Source: Anaerolineales bacterium (GTDB lineage: Bacteria; Chloroflexota; Anaerolineae; Anaerolineales; UBA4823). From it: a stretch of 44,844 bases of DNA. The notes under the pieces are model-generated. The model saw only the letters and a list, made by a program, of their open reading frames with translations, ran no database searches and had not been told where the DNA came from. Below are positions 24,768 to 32,946 of this stretch, piece after piece (position 1 is the first letter of the stretch; every line of letters begins with the position of its first letter). Position numbers and translations under genes: made by a program. The stretch spans positions 1 through 44,844 of the forward strand of contig JAFGQI010000162.1 of assembly GCA_016935755.1 (NCBI GenBank). Direction: 5' to 3'.

Positions 24768-25892
24768 GTGGCACGAGAACTGCTAAAAGGCAATGTTGCC
24801 ATGGCCGAGGCCGCCATCCGCGCCGGCGTGAAGGCATATTTCGGCTACCCCATCACTCCTCAAACCGAGCTTCTGGAGTGGATGTCGGCGCGCATGCCGG
24901 AGCTGGGGCGCGTTTTCTTACAGGCTGAGAGCGAAGTAGCAGCCGTCAATATGGTCTATGGTGCAGCCTGCACCGGGGTCAGGGTGATGAGTTCATCCTC
25001 CAGCCCAGGGGTCAGCCTGATGATGGAAGGCCTGTCCTACATCGCGGGCACGGAACTGCCTGTCGTGCTGATCGATGTGGTTCGCGGCGGGCCTGGCCTG
25101 GGCAACATCGCTCCCTCGCAGGGAGACTACAACCAGATTGTGCACGGCGGCGGGCATGGCGATTACCATCCCATCGTCCTGGCGCCCTCCAGCGTGCAGG
25201 AGGCCATCGACCTCACCGTGCTGGCCTTCGACCTGGCCGAAAAATACCGCTCGATCGTCATCGTCATGGCAGATGGCAACATCGGGCAGATGATGGAACC
25301 TGCTGAACTGCCCGCGATGCAGCCAGTTGACCGGCCTGTCCCAGATTGGGCTGTGCGTGGCACCCCTGGCCGCGATCGCCGCATTCTCACATCAATTTAC
25401 ATTAAGCCAGATGAAGAAGAAGTCACCAACCTGCGCCTGCTGGAGCGCTGGAACGCGATCAAAGCCAATGAAATCCGCTATAAAGAATATTTTCTAGACG
25501 ATGCCGATATCGTCGTGGTCGGATTTGGCACCGCCGGTCGCATCTCTCTCTCTGCCGCGCGGGCAGCCCGGCAGGAGGGGATCAAAGTAGGCCTGTTCCG
25601 GCCCATTTCGCTCAGCCCATTCCCCTATCAGAAAATTACAGAACTGGCGCAGCGCGCCAAAGCTTTCCTGGTCGTCGAAATGAACACCGGCCAGATGCTT
25701 GAAGATGTCCGCATGGCGGTGGGCGATCGAGTACCGGTAGAGTTCTACGGACGCGTGGGCGGCGTTGTGCCCTTCCCGGATGAAATCCTGGGCGAGATCC
25801 GCCGTATGGCCACCGAACCGCTCTCTATCACTGCTGATCCACGAATAGCCTGGATGAAGCGCCTGCAAGCCGTCATCCAGAGTGAAAAGTAA
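24768..25892 (+). CDS. 2-oxoacid:ferredoxin oxidoreductase, alpha subunit (KorA/VorB-like)
   Basis: The 374-residue protein starts at GTG 24768 after AGGAGG. It has the pyrimidine-binding transketolase domain: [16 protein letters not shown] (residues about 24-39) and [33 protein letters not shown] (about 53-85), with E55 the likely catalytic Glu of the TPP enzyme family. [10 protein letters not shown] (about 248-257) opens the C-terminal domain. With the beta, gamma and delta subunits it would oxidise a 2-oxoacid (2-oxoglutarate or branched-chain) with coenzyme A and reduce ferredoxin. The order delta-alpha-beta-gamma is that of Kor/Vor enzymes. Which acid is used cannot be told. Confidence 0.93.
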   Translation: MARELLKGNVAMAEAAIRAGVKAYFGYPITPQTELLEWMSARMPELGRVFLQAESEVAAVNMVYGAACTGVRVMSSSSSPGVSLMMEGLSYIAGTELPVVLIDVVRGGPGLGNIAPSQGDYNQIVHGGGHGDYHPIVLAPSSVQEAIDLTVLAFDLAEKYRSIVIVMADGNIGQMMEPAELPAMQPVDRPVPDWAVRGTPGRDRRILTSIYIKPDEEEVTNLRLLERWNAIKANEIRYKEYFLDDADIVVVGFGTAGRISLSAARAARQEGIKVGLFRPISLSPFPYQKITELAQRAKAFLVVEMNTGQMLEDVRMAVGDRVPVEFYGRVGGVVPFPDEILGEIRRMATEPLSITADPRIAWMKRLQAVIQSEK

Positions 25893-25906
25893 ACGGAGAA
25901 TTCAAG

Positions 25907-26680
25907 ATGGTAGATACAACGGCTCAAGTTGTTTATTCTCGGCCCAAATCTCTCAGTGATATGGCCAACACTTACTGCCCAGGCTGTACCCACGGCGTGG
26001 CGCACCGTCTGGTTGCCGAAGTGCTGGACGAGATGGACGTGCGCGACATCACCATCGGGGTGGCTCCGGTGGGATGTTCCGTCTTTGCCTACGATTTTTT
26101 TAACTGCGACTTTGTCGAAGCCGCCCACGGTCGCGCCCCGGCCATGGCCACAGGCATCAAACGCGTCCTGCCCGACCGGATCGTTTTCACCTATCAAGGC
26201 GATGGCGATCTGGCTTCCATCGGCATGGCGGAGATTATGCACGCTGCCGGGCGCGGTGAGAATATCACTGTGGTCTTCATCAACAATGCCATCTACGGCA
26301 TGACCGGCGGGCAGATGGCGCCCACCACCCTGCCAGGGCAGAAGACCACCTCCTCCCCGCTCGGGCGTGACGTAGAACAGGCGGGCTTCCCGCTGCGCAT
26401 GACCGAAACACTGGCGACGATGACCGGAACCGGTTATTCTGTCCGGCGCAGCATGCACGACCCTAAAAACATCCGCCTGGCTAAGAAGGCCATCCGCACA
26501 GCCTTCGAGGTGCAGCGGCGTGGTCTGGGTTTTGCCATTGTCGAGCTTCTCTCCACCTGCCCGACCAACTGGGGCATTACTCCGCTGGAGGCGCTGCGCT
26601 TTGTAGAAGAAAAAATGATCCCCATATATCCACTGGGCGACTACAAAGTGCTGCCTTCAGTGGCGGAATTAAAGTTCTAA
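25907..26680 (+). CDS. 2-oxoacid:ferredoxin oxidoreductase, beta subunit (TPP-binding)
   Basis: The 257-residue protein carries the thiamine-diphosphate-binding motif [17 protein letters not shown]...[13 protein letters not shown] (G98-D-G-D101; N126/N127). Cysteines C24 and C27 (CPGCTHG) and C57 are typical of KorB/VorA. Together with the alpha subunit it forms the active site that decarboxylates the 2-oxoacid. Ribosome binding site and spacing (14 bases after the alpha gene) fit co-translation. Length is normal. Confidence 0.93.
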   Translation: MVDTTAQVVYSRPKSLSDMANTYCPGCTHGVAHRLVAEVLDEMDVRDITIGVAPVGCSVFAYDFFNCDFVEAAHGRAPAMATGIKRVLPDRIVFTYQGDGDLASIGMAEIMHAAGRGENITVVFINNAIYGMTGGQMAPTTLPGQKTTSSPLGRDVEQAGFPLRMTETLATMTGTGYSVRRSMHDPKNIRLAKKAIRTAFEVQRRGLGFAIVELLSTCPTNWGITPLEALRFVEEKMIPIYPLGDYKVLPSVAELKF

Positions 26681-26697
26681 AAAGTTGAGGTCAACAC

Positions 26698-27258
26698 ATG
26701 CAAACCGAAATCATCATCGCTGGATTTGGCGGCCAGGGCATCCTCTTTGCCGGGCAGCTGCTCGCGTATGCCGCCCTGGATGCCGGCCAGGTGGTCACCT
26801 GGATTCCATCTTATGGCCCTGAAATGCGCGGCGGCACCGCCAACTGCACCGTAGTGATCGCCGACGAAGAGATTGGCGCCTCGACGGTGCGCAACCCAAG
26901 CGCGGCAATGGCTTTCAACTTGCCTTCATTCGATAAATATGAGCGGCTGGTCGTTCCGGGCGGAGTGTTCATCGCCAATGCATCTTTGATCAACCGCGGG
27001 CTTTCCCGCACCGACCTCAAAGCAGCCCTGGTCCCCGCCAATGAAATCGCGGAGACGCTCGGTGATAAACGCCTGACAAATATGGTCATGCTGGGCGCAT
27101 TGCTCGAACTGCTCCCGGTGCTGTCTATGGACGCCCTGGAAAAAACCCTGGCAGCTCACCTGCCCGAAAGGCACAAACATCTGCTGCCGCTGAACCACCA
27201 GGCCCTGCGGCAGGGGGCGGAGCATGTCCGCAAGATCTATCAACCGATAGCTGTGTAA
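26698..27258 (+). CDS. 2-oxoacid:ferredoxin oxidoreductase, gamma subunit
   Basis: The 186-residue protein has the gamma-subunit start IIIAGFGGQGILFAGQLLAYAA (residues about 5-26) and the motif SYGPEMRGGTANCTVVIADEEIGA (about 38-61). These are diagnostic of the KorC/VorC family, which contributes to the coenzyme-A-binding part of the complex. It ends the operon and is followed by a strong terminator at 27314-27350. Confidence 0.92.
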   Translation: MQTEIIIAGFGGQGILFAGQLLAYAALDAGQVVTWIPSYGPEMRGGTANCTVVIADEEIGASTVRNPSAAMAFNLPSFDKYERLVVPGGVFIANASLINRGLSRTDLKAALVPANEIAETLGDKRLTNMVMLGALLELLPVLSMDALEKTLAAHLPERHKHLLPLNHQALRQGAEHVRKIYQPIAV

Positions 27259-27313
27259 TTTTTTGGGCAGCAGATAGCAAATCACTGCCCATACACAGTT
27301 GCACGATTCACCG

Positions 27314-27350
27314 AGAGATAGTGGGTGCGAAACCGCCCGCTATCTCTTTA
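27314..27350 (+). terminator. Terminator of the oxidoreductase operon
   Basis: The arms 27314-27329 (AGAGATAG with TGGGTG) and 27334-27347 (CCGCCCG with CTATCTCT) form a long stem with two G-U pairs. A T run follows at 27347-27349. Confidence 0.75.
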
Positions 27351-27426
27351 GATTTTCCCCCCAAGCGGCCTGAGATAGATTACAATTATGCCCGGTTTTG
27401 TTCTTGAAATCCGAGAGGAGGCTCTT

Positions 27427-28104
27427 GTGCGAGGTAATGTCGTTCGACTATTTCAAATTCTGGTTTCCCTGCTGATCCTGGTCAGCCTGGCAGGCTGCGA
27501 CACGCTGTTTCCCGCGGCTGCCACCGCCACGCTTGTGCCTACAAATACAGCTGTGCCGACGAACACGCAGCCGCCGCCCACCGATACCCCAATGCCGACG
27601 GCTACCTTCACCGAAGCGCCGACGCCCAGCCCGACGATGACTCTGCTCCCCACACTGACGATTGCGCCTACCGTTCCGACCTCGACCCCGGAGGCGAAAA
27701 ATGCCATCGTGCTGTACTATTTTAATCTCAAGGAAAAAGGCCAGTATGGCTGCAACGAAGCCCTGTGGTATATCAATACCGGCATCGCCCAGGGCGAAAA
27801 CCTGGTTGAGGACATCAAACTCGCCCTGCGGCGGATTCTGTCCTATCGTGGGGAGACCATCGGCATCCTGTATAACCCGGGATATGCCTCCCAGCTGGCG
27901 ATCGGCGATGTGATCGTTGAACCCGGCGGGCCAGTCAATGTCTGGCTGACAGGCACCTGGAACCGGACGAAGGACCCTTGCGATGGGCCGCGCCTGCGCG
28001 ATCAGCTCAGGGTCACGGTCAGGCAGTTCCCCGAGGTCAAGTCCAGACCGGTCAATATTTATATCAATGGGGTCACCATCGGGGATGTCATTGGCCGCAA
28101 ATAG
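27427..28104 (+). CDS. Lipoprotein with TP-rich stalk and GerMN-like domain
   Basis: The start chosen is GTG 27427, five bases after AGGAGG; the ATG at 27388 lies almost on a TACAAT -10 box (27381-27386) and would extend the signal peptide. The 225-residue protein has the lipobox SLAGC, a Thr/Pro stalk (about residues 28-88) and a C-terminal domain of about 130 residues. It contains IVLYYFNLKEKGQYGCNEALWYINTGIAQGENLVEDIKLALRRILSYRG and ends RVTVRQFPEVKSRPVNIYINGVTIGDVIG, resembling the GerMN module of spore-germination and secreted proteins. Its ligand is unknown. A terminator follows. Confidence 0.72.
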   Translation: MRGNVVRLFQILVSLLILVSLAGCDTLFPAAATATLVPTNTAVPTNTQPPPTDTPMPTATFTEAPTPSPTMTLLPTLTIAPTVPTSTPEAKNAIVLYYFNLKEKGQYGCNEALWYINTGIAQGENLVEDIKLALRRILSYRGETIGILYNPGYASQLAIGDVIVEPGGPVNVWLTGTWNRTKDPCDGPRLRDQLRVTVRQFPEVKSRPVNIYINGVTIGDVIGRK

Positions 28105-28124
28105 CTCTGGCGGCGGTTAAATAG

Positions 28125-28166
28125 TGGGCGGGCGTCGAAGCCTGGCTTCGCTGCCCGCCCATTTTT
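28125..28166 (+). terminator. Terminator of the GerMN-like lipoprotein gene
   Basis: The arms TGGGCGGGC (28125-28133) and GCCCGCCCA (28153-28161) are extended by an inner CGAAGCC/GGCTTCG stem. TTTTT follows at 28162-28166. Confidence 0.8.
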
Positions 28167-28253
28167 CTTCTCCTCCGCGAGAGAACTGGCCGTCGGCGTG
28201 AACACAGTTCTGCAAGCAAGGGTAAATTATACCCGAAATACTGATCTTGAAAA

Positions 28254-30119
28254 ATGAGAAAAACCGCCCTTTTCGAGCCATTCCCCCAGGCTGCCTCCAT
28301 ACACCACGATGGCTCATCCCGCTATGTCCGCCCGGCGGATGACCTGCAGATTGGCGCGCAGGTTCAAGTGCGCCTGCGAGCCGCCCTGGATGCGCCCATC
28401 GAGCAGGTCTTCCTGCGCTTCAGCCCGGACGGCGAGCAAAAATTCATCCAGATGCAGCCCCAGGATCAGTCGCCGGGACAGGCTTGCCGCTGGTGGCAGG
28501 CCGCGCTGCGCCTGGAGATGCCCGTCACCAGCTATCGCTTTCTGCTGCTGACGGAAGACGGTCCCTGGTGGTACAACGGCGGGGGTCTGCACCGGCACCT
28601 GCCTACCGACGCGCAGGATTTTCGCCTCCTGGCCGGATACCAGGCGCCCGCCTGGGTGCGCAGCAGCGTCTTCTACCAGATCTTCCCGGATCGCTTTGAA
28701 ATTGGCAATCCAACCCACAGCCGCGGCTGGGTGGAGGCGCCAGCTTCTGACGGCAGCCGGGAGCGCTATTATTTCTTCGGCGGGGACCTGGCCGGGATCG
28801 AACAGCGCCTGGATTACCTGCAAGAATTGGGGGTGAATGCGCTCTACCTCAACCCCATCTTTACCGCCCTGAGCGACCACCGCTATGATGTCATCGATTA
28901 CCGCCAGGTGGACCCGCACCTGGGGGGCAGCCCGGCCCTGGTCTCACTGCGCCAGGCCGCCATGCGGAGGGAGATGCGGCTGATATTGGATATCGTGCCC
29001 AATCACTGCGGCTTCATGCATCCCTGGTTCCAGCAGGCTCTGCGAGACCCGCACGCCCCCAGCCGCGAGTACTTCACCTTTTTCAAACACCCGCACGAAT
29101 ATGCCTGCTGGCTGGGGGTGCGCGCTCTGCCCAAACTGGACTACCGCAGCGCTGGGCTGAGAGCCGAAATCTACGCTGGCCGCGATGCGGTCTTCCGTCA
29201 CTGGCTGCGCCCGCCCTATTCCATCGACGGCTGGCGCGTGGATGTCGCCAACATGCTCGCCCGCCAGGGCGCAGACCAGCTGGGCGTTGAGATCGGCCAC
29301 GGCATCCGCCAGGCGGTGAAAAACGAGAACCCCCAGGCCTACCTGCTGGGGGAGCATTTCTTCGATGGCACACCCCAGCTGCAGGGCGATATCTGGGACG
29401 CCACGATGAACTACGCCGGTTTTGCCAGGCCGCTGTGGTTCTGGCTGAGCCATTTCCACATCAACCAGCATGGCGCGCCATCCCGCATAGAATCGCACCA
29501 GCCCTGGCCCACCCAGGCCCTGGTGGACAGCTGGCAGGCATTCCGCGCCGCCATCCCCTGGGCGATCGCCCGCCAGCAGTACAACCTGCTGGACAGCCAC
29601 GACACCAGCCGGATCCTGACCCTGCTGGGCGGCAGCATGGCTCTGAATCGCCTGGCGGTGGGCGTTCTGATGACCTACCCCGGCGTTCCAGCAGTCTATT
29701 ACGGTGATGAGATCGGCATGCAGGGGGATGTTAGCCAGGCTCGGCAGAGCATGCTCTGGGATGAGCAGGCCTGGGATCATGATCTGCGCAGCTTCTACCG
29801 CAGATTGATCCAGCTGAGACGCAGCTCCCCGGCGTTGATCTCGGGGGGCTTTCAGCTGCTCCTGGTTGATGAGAACAGCCTGGCCTATCTGCGGGATGCA
29901 GAAGAGGAACAAATCATTGTCATCGCGCAGCGCGGCCCCGGGCAGCTGCCAGCCAGCGCCCTGCCCGTCCGCCATGCCGCCATCCCGGACGGGATGGAAT
30001 TCGTCGAAATTTTCAGCCGCCAGCGCGCGCGGGTAGAAAACGGGCATCTGCCTGCACCCCGGCTGGAGGCTGGCATCCAGATCTGGCAGAGCGCCGAATC
30101 AAATAGAGACGTTCCGTAG
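28254..30119 (+). CDS. GH13 neopullulanase / maltodextrin glucosidase (MalZ-like)
   Basis: The 621-residue cytoplasmic protein has an N-terminal beta-sandwich (residues about 1-128) of the type found in cyclomaltodextrinases, neopullulanases and MalZ. The GH13 barrel then begins SSVFYQIFPDRF. Region I is DIVPNH (246-251). Region II is DGWRVDVAN with nucleophile D330. Region III is LLGEHF with acid/base E367. Region IV is LLDSHD with D450. These enzymes hydrolyse maltodextrins and cyclodextrins to glucose and maltose. It has no visible ribosome binding site before ATG 28254. The stop (30117-30119) sits inside a hairpin that probably ends transcription. Confidence 0.9.
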   Translation: MRKTALFEPFPQAASIHHDGSSRYVRPADDLQIGAQVQVRLRAALDAPIEQVFLRFSPDGEQKFIQMQPQDQSPGQACRWWQAALRLEMPVTSYRFLLLTEDGPWWYNGGGLHRHLPTDAQDFRLLAGYQAPAWVRSSVFYQIFPDRFEIGNPTHSRGWVEAPASDGSRERYYFFGGDLAGIEQRLDYLQELGVNALYLNPIFTALSDHRYDVIDYRQVDPHLGGSPALVSLRQAAMRREMRLILDIVPNHCGFMHPWFQQALRDPHAPSREYFTFFKHPHEYACWLGVRALPKLDYRSAGLRAEIYAGRDAVFRHWLRPPYSIDGWRVDVANMLARQGADQLGVEIGHGIRQAVKNENPQAYLLGEHFFDGTPQLQGDIWDATMNYAGFARPLWFWLSHFHINQHGAPSRIESHQPWPTQALVDSWQAFRAAIPWAIARQQYNLLDSHDTSRILTLLGGSMALNRLAVGVLMTYPGVPAVYYGDEIGMQGDVSQARQSMLWDEQAWDHDLRSFYRRLIQLRRSSPALISGGFQLLLVDENSLAYLRDAEEEQIIVIAQRGPGQLPASALPVRHAAIPDGMEFVEIFSRQRARVENGHLPAPRLEAGIQIWQSAESNRDVP

Positions 30120-30128
30120 AACGTCTCT
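30105..30128. terminator. Perfect 10-bp palindrome overlapping a stop codon
   Basis: The arms AGAGACGTTC (30105-30114) and GAACGTCTCT (30119-30128) flank a CGTA loop that includes part of the GH13 stop codon TAG. It lies between the plus-strand GH13 gene and the minus-strand tRNA-Pro, as a bidirectional terminator would. It shares its position over a stop codon with the palindrome at 10691-10723. Confidence 0.65.
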
Positions 30129-30137
30129 AAACTACCC

Positions 30138-30214
<77 letters not shown>

Positions 30215-30243
30215 ATCCGTGCCCGGTTGTCCGGGCGAAAGCT

Positions 30244-30272
30244 ATTCTACATCAGGCAGGCTGTCTTGTCAA
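30244..30272 (-). promoter_or_regulatory. Promoter of tRNA-Pro
   Basis: On the minus strand TTGACA (30272-30267) and TAGAAT (30249-30244) have a 17-base spacer. A hairpin GCCCGG-TTGT-CCGGGC (30220-30235) lies in the transcribed leader just upstream of the mature tRNA. Confidence 0.7.
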
Positions 30273-30333
30273 CGATCAAATGACGGCAAACGCCCGCCAA
30301 TGAACTGCTGCCCAAGCGGACACACCAACTCGC

Positions 30334-30768
30334 TCATGCCTCCTCCCCTTTCCTGCCTGCGCTTGACTCCCCCTTCCTGCAGGAAGGGGGTTGGGGGGTA
30401 GGTCCCAACGCCTCCCATATCGCCTCTAACACCCTCTCCGTCTCATTCATCACCTGACGATTGGTAAACCGTATCACCCTCAGCCCTCGGCGTCTCAGCG
30501 CCTCATCTCGCCGGGCATCATATTCTTCCTGCGCCGCATGCACATCTCCATCCACCTCCACCACCAGCTCGCCCTGGTGGCAGTAGAAATCGACGATGAA
30601 CCCATCGATGACCTGCTGTCGCCGGAAGTGCCAGCCTTCCAACCGGTTGGCGCGCAGCCTCCCCCACAGACGCCGTTCGGCAGGCGTCATCTCCCGGCGC
30701 ATTTCTCTGGCTCGTTCAACCTTCTGCCCGGAGACCTTCTGTCCAGTGACGATGTTTTTGACAGGCAT
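30334..30768 (-). CDS. DUF559 endonuclease-domain protein
   Basis: The 144-residue protein is a DUF559 (very-short-patch-repair/restriction-endonuclease-like) nuclease. It has MRREMTPAERRLWGRLRANRLEGWHFRRQQVIDGFIVDFYCHQGELVVEVDGDVHAAQEEYDARRDEALRRRGLRVIRF, with the PD-(D/E)xK-type core: D59 in IVDF, E70 and D72 in VVEVDG. The expected length is about 115-120 residues; the last ~25 residues (LGPTPQPPSCRKGESSAGRKGEEA) come from a repeat-like GC-rich palindrome, not the nuclease fold. Its 5' side is also a repeat that supplies GGGGAGAGG as ribosome binding site five bases before ATG 30768. The biological target is unknown. See the repeat entries. Confidence 0.85.
   Translation of the reverse strand: MPVKNIVTGQKVSGQKVERAREMRREMTPAERRLWGRLRANRLEGWHFRRQQVIDGFIVDFYCHQGELVVEVDGDVHAAQEEYDARRDEALRRRGLRVIRFTNRQVMNETERVLEAIWEALGPTPQPPSCRKGESSAGRKGEEA
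30366..30405 (-). repeat. Left outward-facing repeat of the DUF559 element
   Basis: Read on the minus strand: GGACCT (30405-30400), seven bases, AA, then a perfect 22-base palindrome (30369-30390; CCCCCTTCCTG mirrored). It has the same order and spacing as the right repeat at 30770-30810 but in inverted orientation. The coding frame of the DUF559 gene runs through it. Confidence 0.7.
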
Positions 30769-30769
30769 A

Positions 30770-30810
30770 GGACCTCTCCCCTAACCCCTCCCCTAAAAGG
30801 GAGGGGAAGC
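30770..30810 (+). repeat. Right outward-facing repeat of the DUF559 element
   Basis: Read on the plus strand: GGACCT (30770-30775), seven bases (CTCCCCT), AA, then arms CCCCTCCC (30785-30792) and GGGAGGGG (30799-30806) around CTAAAA. Its reverse complement forms the region just upstream of the DUF559 start and supplies the ribosome binding site. Confidence 0.7.
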
Positions 30811-30953
30811 TTAACTGGTGATATAGAATTATATCTCTAAAATCAAGCTGCTCTGGGGTTTCTAAAACACTGTAGTATTGGTGACTTCTCGGAACTCATC
30901 GTTGCGATTCTCGAAATTAATCCCACTCATCCAGTCAGATTCGATTTTCACCC

Positions 30954-30983
30954 TTGACATAGAACGCATGTTCTAAGTATAAT
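30954..30983 (+). promoter_or_regulatory. Promoter with LexA-like operator in the spacer
   Basis: TTGACA (30954-30959) and TATAAT (30978-30983) are near-consensus with an 18-base spacer. The spacer holds the perfect inverted repeat AGAAC-GCAT-GTTCT (30961-30974), which matches the GAAC-N4-GTTC core of Gram-positive-type LexA (SOS) boxes. A bound repressor would block polymerase. The leader to ATG 31021 is about 31 bases. The 210 bases between the right repeat and this gene hold no other coding region. Confidence 0.65.
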
Positions 30984-31020
30984 AGGGACGCGCACGCCTC
31001 GCGCCTGGAAAGGACCTGCC

Positions 31021-31722
31021 ATGAAAACCTCTCTCCCCCGGATCAAACTGCACACCAACCTGCTGGACAGCGCCCGTCTCAGCCGCCTGACCGAACGGGC
31101 GCAGCTGCGCTTTCTACAGCTGCTGATCCTGGCTGATGTCTACCGCACGGGCGACCTGTTCGCGAGAGAAGATCAGCCCTTGACTCTCCAGCGGATCGCC
31201 TGGCGCATGAACACCGACGAGCAGCAGCTCTCCGCCGACCTGCGGGAAATCTCCGAGGCTGGTTTGATGGACATGCTGGAATTTGATTCAACCCAGGACA
31301 GCGCGCAGGTCTTCAATGCGGATAAAAATATGTCCGCGCGGACAGCGGATGTGCATGTCCAGGCTGTCTCATCCCTAGATACAGATACAGAGGAAGAAAA
31401 AGAAGAAGAAAGAGAGGAAGATACATACACAGATTCAGACGGAGGACAAAAACAGGCTGTGTGTGTGGATTTTCCTCCCTCCTTTTTTTTAAAACCGTTT
31501 TCTGAAACCTTTAATTACCAGCCAAACCGGTGGGAAAGGGGCGAACTGGCTGCGCTGGAGGCGCAGTACAGCCAGGAGGCGCTGGAGCAGCGACTCAAGT
31601 GGGCGGATGGCAGTCAAATCCCACCCGCGCGCGCGCCATCCGCAAGAAGAGGATGCAGGGCCGTACCTGATCCCCGCCCAGCCGCGCCCAGGCTGGAAAA
31701 AAGGGCTTTATTGCAGGTATAA
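31021..31722 (+). CDS. Phage replisome-organizer/DnaD-like protein, possibly frameshifted near its end
   Basis: The 233-residue protein has an N-terminal winged-helix-like region (LPRIKLHTNLLDSARLSRLTERAQLRFLQLLILADVYRTGDLF...GLMDML, residues about 5-86). It resembles the N-terminal domain of phage replisome organizers and DnaD-type primosome proteins. A highly acidic linker (EEEKEEEREED, about 124-134) follows, then a second domain (PNRWERGELAALEAQYSQEALEQRLKWA, about 166-193). The C-terminal ~40 residues are basic and Pro/Arg-rich; a GCGCGCGCGC run at 31625-31637 may have shifted the frame. It should load a helicase or start replication. A promoter with a LexA-like box drives it. No other phage gene is nearby. 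Confidence 0.7.
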   Translation: MKTSLPRIKLHTNLLDSARLSRLTERAQLRFLQLLILADVYRTGDLFAREDQPLTLQRIAWRMNTDEQQLSADLREISEAGLMDMLEFDSTQDSAQVFNADKNMSARTADVHVQAVSSLDTDTEEEKEEEREEDTYTDSDGGQKQAVCVDFPPSFFLKPFSETFNYQPNRWERGELAALEAQYSQEALEQRLKWADGSQIPPARAPSARRGCRAVPDPRPAAPRLEKRALLQV

Positions 31723-31723
31723 T
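31718..31723 (+). promoter_or_regulatory. -10 box of the MFS transporter gene
   Basis: TATAAT lies inside the end of the preceding gene, 40 bases before ATG 31763. No clear -35 is visible. Confidence 0.4.
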
Positions 31724-31762
31724 AGGCACGCTCTTATCCCATCGCCACTACCCTACCCTGCC

Positions 31763-32944
31763 ATGACAGCCACTCCTCTGCCCAACTCGCCCAGCCAAAC
31801 CTCCCAATTCAAGTTCAGCCTGGTGCTGCCCGCCGCCAGCAGTCATTTCTTCCACGACGTATACACCTCCTTCCTGGCGCCGCTGCTGCCGCTGCTGATC
31901 GAAAAACTATCCCTGAGCTTAACCCAGGCCGGTTCGCTGACCGCCATCCTACAGATCGGCAGCCTGCTCAACCCAATCATCGGCTTCTTTGCCGATCGGG
32001 TGAATTTGAACTTTCTAGTGATCCTGACTCCAGCCATCACCGCTACTCTGATGAGCCTGATCGGCGCAGCAGACAGCTATGCCTCACTGGCGCTGCTCCT
32101 GCTGGTCACTGGGGTGAGCGTGGCCGCATACCATGCTCCCGCGCCGGTGATGATTGCCAGGGTCTCCGGGCGAAGGCTGGGGCTGGGCATGAGCCTGTTC
32201 ATGGCCTTCGGGGAGCTGGCCCGCACGCTCGGCCCACTCCTGGCGGTCTGGGCTGTCACCACCTGGCAGCTGGAGGGCTTATACCGGGTGATGGTGCTGG
32301 GATGGGCCTCCTCCTTCATCCTGTTTCTGCGATTGCGAAATGTGTCCTCGCGCAGCGACAAGCCCGGGCAGCTGTCGGTGCTCCTACCCGCCCTGCGTAC
32401 GTTTTTTATCCCCCTGGCAGTGATCAACCTGTTCCGCAATTTTATGCTGGAATGCCTGACCACCTACCTGCCCACCTACATGAGTGCGCAGGGCGCCAGT
32501 CTTTGGATGGCAGGCAGCGCGCTGTCCATCCTGGAGCTGGCGGGTGTAGCCGGCGCGCTGGTCAGCGGTTCGCTCAGCGATAAGCTTGGGCGCAAGCCGA
32601 TCCTTCTGGCGACCACCTTGATCCCCGTGGCGGTGATGCTGGTATTTCTGAACACCCAGGGCTGGCTGGTGGTGCCCTTGCTGCTGGGGTTGGGATTCAC
32701 CGGTTTATCGTCAACGCCGGTAATGATGGCGATGGTTCAGGAGACCCTGCCAGATAACCGCTCCGTCGCCAATGGCCTGTACATGCTGTTCGGATTTCTG
32801 CTGCGCCCGATTGCCACTTTGGGCGTGGGCATGCTGGGCGACTGGATGGGCATCCAGCAAGCATACTTATGGGCTTCGCTGCTGTCGCTGCTGGCTGTCC
32901 CCGCTATCTTTATCATCTTCAGAAAACCATCCCCCGCTCAATAA
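31763..32944 (+). CDS. MFS transporter (fosmidomycin-resistance-like family)
   Basis: The 393-residue membrane protein has about 12 hydrophobic segments. HFFHDVYTSFLAPLLPLLIEKLSLSLTQAGSL (residues about 29-60) is the first-helix signature of the Fsr-type major facilitator family. GFFADRVNLNFL (loop 2-3) and SGSLSDKLGRKPI (loop 8-9) are the expected A-motif loops. Family members export fosmidomycin or sugars; the substrate here is unknown. ATG 31763 is chosen because the reading frame upstream overlaps the previous gene and has no transporter character. It converges on the M23 gene with a two-base gap. Confidence 0.85.
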   Translation: MTATPLPNSPSQTSQFKFSLVLPAASSHFFHDVYTSFLAPLLPLLIEKLSLSLTQAGSLTAILQIGSLLNPIIGFFADRVNLNFLVILTPAITATLMSLIGAADSYASLALLLLVTGVSVAAYHAPAPVMIARVSGRRLGLGMSLFMAFGELARTLGPLLAVWAVTTWQLEGLYRVMVLGWASSFILFLRLRNVSSRSDKPGQLSVLLPALRTFFIPLAVINLFRNFMLECLTTYLPTYMSAQGASLWMAGSALSILELAGVAGALVSGSLSDKLGRKPILLATTLIPVAVMLVFLNTQGWLVVPLLLGLGFTGLSSTPVMMAMVQETLPDNRSVANGLYMLFGFLLRPIATLGVGMLGDWMGIQQAYLWASLLSLLAVPAIFIIFRKPSPAQ

Positions 32945-32946
32945 GC

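Noticed and set aside
28088..28240. Minus-strand mini-gene with TATAAT (near 28229) and a GGAGGAGA site before ATG GGC GGG
   Set aside because: It would read through the terminator hairpin at 28125-28166 and encodes only 24 residues; coincidence is likelier than a real gene.
28944..30047. 367-codon open frame antisense to the neopullulanase gene
   Set aside because: It mirrors a GH13 gene whose catalytic motifs are intact; the antisense protein shows no fold or motif and no ribosome binding site.
31607..31762. 52-residue N-terminal extension of the MFS transporter
   Set aside because: It overlaps the previous gene, contains a -10 box, and has no transporter character; ATG 31763 fits the family.
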